Both the position numbers and the translations under genes were made by a program. A stretch of 7,132 nucleotides of DNA from Pseudomonadota bacterium (GTDB lineage Bacteria > Desulfobacterota > Syntrophia > Syntrophales > JADFWA01): NCBI GenBank assembly GCA_030612385.1, contig JAUWNZ010000060.1, forward strand, positions 1 through 7,132, in the 5' to 3' direction. Under the pieces are notes generated by a model. It did no database searches and was not told the origin of the DNA. It saw only the letters and a program-made list of their open reading frames with translations. Shown piece after piece: positions 5,238-7,132 of the stretch. Every line of letters starts with the position of its first letter. Position 1 is the first letter of the stretch.

Positions 5238-6293
5238 ATGATAATAAAAGAAAAAATATCAGTGATAATCCGCGTAAATCGGTGGCTGAATAGTTACAAG
5301 AAAAAAAACCTTTTCCCGCTGATCATAGCTCTTGGGTTTATGACCGGGAGTATGTTGGGTTGCGCCGCGTCGGAGCAGAATCTGTGGAGGGGAAACAAAC
5401 GCGGGGATATTTCTCCGCAGAAATTGAGACAGATGCAGGAAGACCGGATATTGTCGGATGATTCGCCCCTGGTTCGTGAATCTTCGATTTCTTACGATTC
5501 CGCCGCCGTGAAAAAACTCCCTGAAATGACAGGTGATGAACTTGAGATGTCGGGCGATGCCTTTTTGGAGAAAGGCAACCTTCCCATGGCCTTTGTGCAA
5601 TATGAAAAATTTTTAAGACTGGATCCGGAAAATGCCAGGGTTCATTACAAAAAAGGACTAACACTTCTTCTTGGGAAAATGAATGAGGACGCCGTTAAAG
5701 CATTTCAAGCTGTGGTTAAAATAGACCCTGAGTGTGCTCCGGCTTATGGGGGGGCAGGACAGGCTTTTTTCCGGATGAGGAGATATGACGAAGCGGAAAT
5801 GAATTTTCGAAAAGCCGTCAAACTGGATTCGAACCTCTGGAAGTCTCACAATTTCCTGGGTATTATCTGTGACTACCAGAAGAGATATAAAGAGGCCGTT
5901 GATCGGTACGCCGCCGCCATCCTTCTAATGCCCGATGAGGGACTTTTGTATAATAATCTTGGCATGACCTTCCTTATGACGGGGGAAAACGAAAAGGCGG
6001 CCAATGCCTTCTATAAAGCATTAGAGACCGGATACTCGAGGAACAGGGTTTATAACAACCTGGGTCTGGTCTTGTCTAAGTCGGGGAGATATAAAGAGGC
6101 CATGGAGGCCTTTAGAAAAGGAAGCGATCGGGCGCGCGCCAATAATAACATGGGATGCATGTATCTGGCACAAGGCGAATTTGAAAAGGCAGCCGGGTGC
6201 TTTACTAAAGCAATCGAGATCAATCCCTCTTTTTATGTCAGGGCAAGCGAAAATTTGAGAAAAGCGAAGACGGGCTATGGCCGTTTACGGTAA
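5238..6293 (+). CDS. tadD: TadD-like TPR lipoprotein of the Tad pilus cluster
   Basis: TPR lipoprotein; in studied Tad systems TadD acts as a pilotin-like helper for the outer-membrane secretin. From the ATG at 5238 it has 351 residues. A basic stretch (KKKN, 21-24) precedes a hydrophobic core and a lipobox ending MLGC, with the acylated Cys at 42. A linker of about 58 residues follows, then a run of tetratricopeptide repeats from about 101 to near the C terminus, several with the NNLG signature, one only 30 residues long instead of 34. The start is uncertain. Residues 9-20 are encoded by a dispersed repeat, and no start codon lies between that repeat and the lipobox except an ATG at 5340, which is too close to the Cys. 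A TTG at 5205 and a GTG at 5262 are alternatives, and no strong ribosome site is seen for any of them. The N-terminal region before the hydrophobic core is unusually long for a lipoprotein signal. Assignment as tadD rests on lipobox, TPRs and position after tadC. Confidence 0.87.
   Translation: MIIKEKISVIIRVNRWLNSYKKKNLFPLIIALGFMTGSMLGCAASEQNLWRGNKRGDISPQKLRQMQEDRILSDDSPLVRESSISYDSAAVKKLPEMTGDELEMSGDAFLEKGNLPMAFVQYEKFLRLDPENARVHYKKGLTLLLGKMNEDAVKAFQAVVKIDPECAPAYGGAGQAFFRMRRYDEAEMNFRKAVKLDSNLWKSHNFLGIICDYQKRYKEAVDRYAAAILLMPDEGLLYNNLGMTFLMTGENEKAANAFYKALETGYSRNRVYNNLGLVLSKSGRYKEAMEAFRKGSDRARANNNMGCMYLAQGEFEKAAGCFTKAIEINPSFYVRASENLRKAKTGYGRLR
5263..5297 (+). repeat. Dispersed repeat copy inside the 5' end of tadD
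   Basis: It contains CCGCGTAAATC, then GGTGGCTGAATAGTTAC, an inverted copy of the repeat at 4847-4881 (27 of 35 positions identical). It is read in frame as part of the TadD N terminus (IIRVNRWLNSY), immediately before the basic and hydrophobic part of the signal peptide. Confidence 0.65.
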
Positions 6294-6336
6294 ACTCCAT
6301 TGCCTGTCGATTAACAGCTAAGCATCAAAATCCCCG

Positions 6337-6342
6337 GGAGGT
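6337..6342 (+). promoter_or_regulatory. Strong ribosome binding site of the second TPR lipoprotein gene
   Basis: GGAGGT, with GGAGG ending 5 nt before the ATG at 6347. It is the best Shine-Dalgarno match in the window and fixes the start of the following gene. Confidence 0.85.
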
Positions 6343-6346
6343 AAAT

Positions 6347-7132
6347 ATGGATAAGAAGATAAAAAAAGGCATGGTATGTTCGCTGGTTTTGTCGGGAATT
6401 TTCATTCTCTTTCTTCTATCGGGGTGTGCCGTCCCGAAAAATATGGCCGGCTGGTTTCCACCTTGGGATTTCGGACAAAGAGATTGCGGTCTTGAGGATA
6501 AAGATACGATGAGTTCTGCCTCCTGCATAAGACATTGCGAGGATGTAGATTCAATGTACCATAAGGCATGTTATCTTCAGAAGAGAAAGAAACACAGATT
6601 AGCCATAGAAGAATTCAAAAAGATTATCCGCGTCGATCCGCTTTATGTGAAGGCTTACAATGGCATGGGCGTGTCCTGTGATCTGCTGGGCGATTTTACC
6701 CGGGCGATGGAGTCTTATAAAAAGGCTGTTATGTTAAATCCCGGTCTGGATTACGCGTGGAACAACCTCGGATATTCCTGTCTCCTGCAGGGGGATCTTG
6801 ATTCCGCTATAGATGCCTTTCAGAAGGCTGTCACCCTGAACGGCCGGGACAAAAGATATTACAATAATCTGGGGCTGGCTTATGCCCGGAAAGGCTGTTT
6901 TGCTCTGGCCTTTACTAAGTTTAAGATGGGAGGAAATGATGCACAGGCTTGCTTGAATATAGGCCGGTGTTATTATAGAAATGGTTTATATGAAAGGGCG
7001 CGCCGGAACTTCGCGAAAGCCTTTGCCTTGAATTCCTCCCTGAGAAACGCAAGGATCGGGATGAAGGCGGCCGAAGCCCTTGCCGGGATTTCTCAGCCTT
7101 CCACTATCGCTGCTCCGGCTCCGCCGTCTGAG
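6347..7132 (+). CDS. Second TPR lipoprotein, TadD paralogue, 3' truncated
   Basis: The frame is open from the ATG at 6347 to the last base (262 codons), so the C terminus is missing. A lipoprotein signal is clear: a basic start (MDKKIKKG), a hydrophobic core, and lipobox LSGC with the acylated Cys at 27. A linker with W36, W40 and several cysteines (47, 60, 64, 75) precedes TPR repeats from about 68 to 232, including YNNLG and WNNLG signatures. One repeat (172-201) is 30 residues long, matching the short repeat at the equivalent place in the upstream TadD-like protein, so the two are probably paralogues. After the TPRs the sequence turns into a low-complexity Ala/Pro stretch near the edge (IAAPAPPSE). 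It lies 53 nt after tadD with no repeat between, so the two are likely co-transcribed. Role inferred: an outer-membrane-anchored assembly factor of the same Tad machine, perhaps sharing or splitting the TadD function. No enzymatic motif is seen. Confidence 0.88.
   Translation, partial: MDKKIKKGMVCSLVLSGIFILFLLSGCAVPKNMAGWFPPWDFGQRDCGLEDKDTMSSASCIRHCEDVDSMYHKACYLQKRKKHRLAIEEFKKIIRVDPLYVKAYNGMGVSCDLLGDFTRAMESYKKAVMLNPGLDYAWNNLGYSCLLQGDLDSAIDAFQKAVTLNGRDKRYYNNLGLAYARKGCFALAFTKFKMGGNDAQACLNIGRCYYRNGLYERARRNFAKAFALNSSLRNARIGMKAAEALAGISQPSTIAAPAPPSE

Noticed and set aside
6325..6528. Open frame of 67 codons on the - strand near the right end
   Set aside because: It is antisense to the lipoprotein gene, which has a strong ribosome site, signal peptide and TPRs.
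6524..6541. Possible haem-binding motif in the second TPR lipoprotein (CIRHC)
   Set aside because: The spacing is Cys-x3-Cys with no following His, so it is not the CxxCH motif of c-type cytochromes.

Overview
The window carries part of a Tad (tight adherence, type IVc pilus) assembly cluster, all on the + strand. The order is the 3' part of a CpaE/TadZ ATPase, the CpaF/TadA motor ATPase, the inner-membrane platform proteins TadB and TadC, a TadD-type TPR lipoprotein, and a second TPR lipoprotein that runs off the right edge. No pilin, prepilin peptidase, secretin or CpaB gene is in view; in most Tad loci these lie outside this block. The CpaE variant (a VVIDGGQ Walker B region, and IPNDY and INQGK motifs near the C terminus), moderate base composition and abundant palindromic intergenic repeats fit a deltaproteobacterial (Desulfobacterota-like) or similar environmental Gram-negative genome. 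That placement is inference. Two lipoproteins with lipoboxes support a diderm.

Layout: 1-735 cpaE, 5' truncated. 736-904 a spacer with a GCAGAG-type repeat fragment. 905-2245 cpaF. 2246-2729 a repeat-filled spacer. 2730-3698 tadB. 3699-3856 a spacer holding one small palindromic element. 3857-4804 tadC. 4805-5237 a spacer with at least two adjacent palindromic elements and a third repeat family. 5238-6293 tadD. 6294-6346 a short, repeat-free spacer. 6347-7132 the second TPR lipoprotein, open at its 3' end.

How the genes fit together (family knowledge): CpaE/TadZ is a MinD/ParA-like protein that positions the machine. CpaF hydrolyses ATP to drive pilus assembly through the TadB/TadC platform. 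TadD-type lipoproteins help assemble the outer-membrane secretin. The two TPR proteins here look like paralogues.

The most unusual content is between the genes. Four of the five junctions hold repeat DNA. Several elements share one outer end, CTCGTAAAAAG with its inverse CTTTTTACGAG, but enclose three different palindromic cores. The tadB-tadC element is flanked by a perfect 12-bp direct repeat that includes the tadB stop codon; removing one copy with the element leaves only 18 nt between the genes, which suggests a formerly compact operon. Another repeat copy lies inside the tadD reading frame and encodes part of its N terminus. GTAG-headed hairpins in the cpaF-tadB spacer resemble REP/BIME sequences. 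These are mobile or repeat-sequence observations; I do not see evidence of a new defence or metabolic system.
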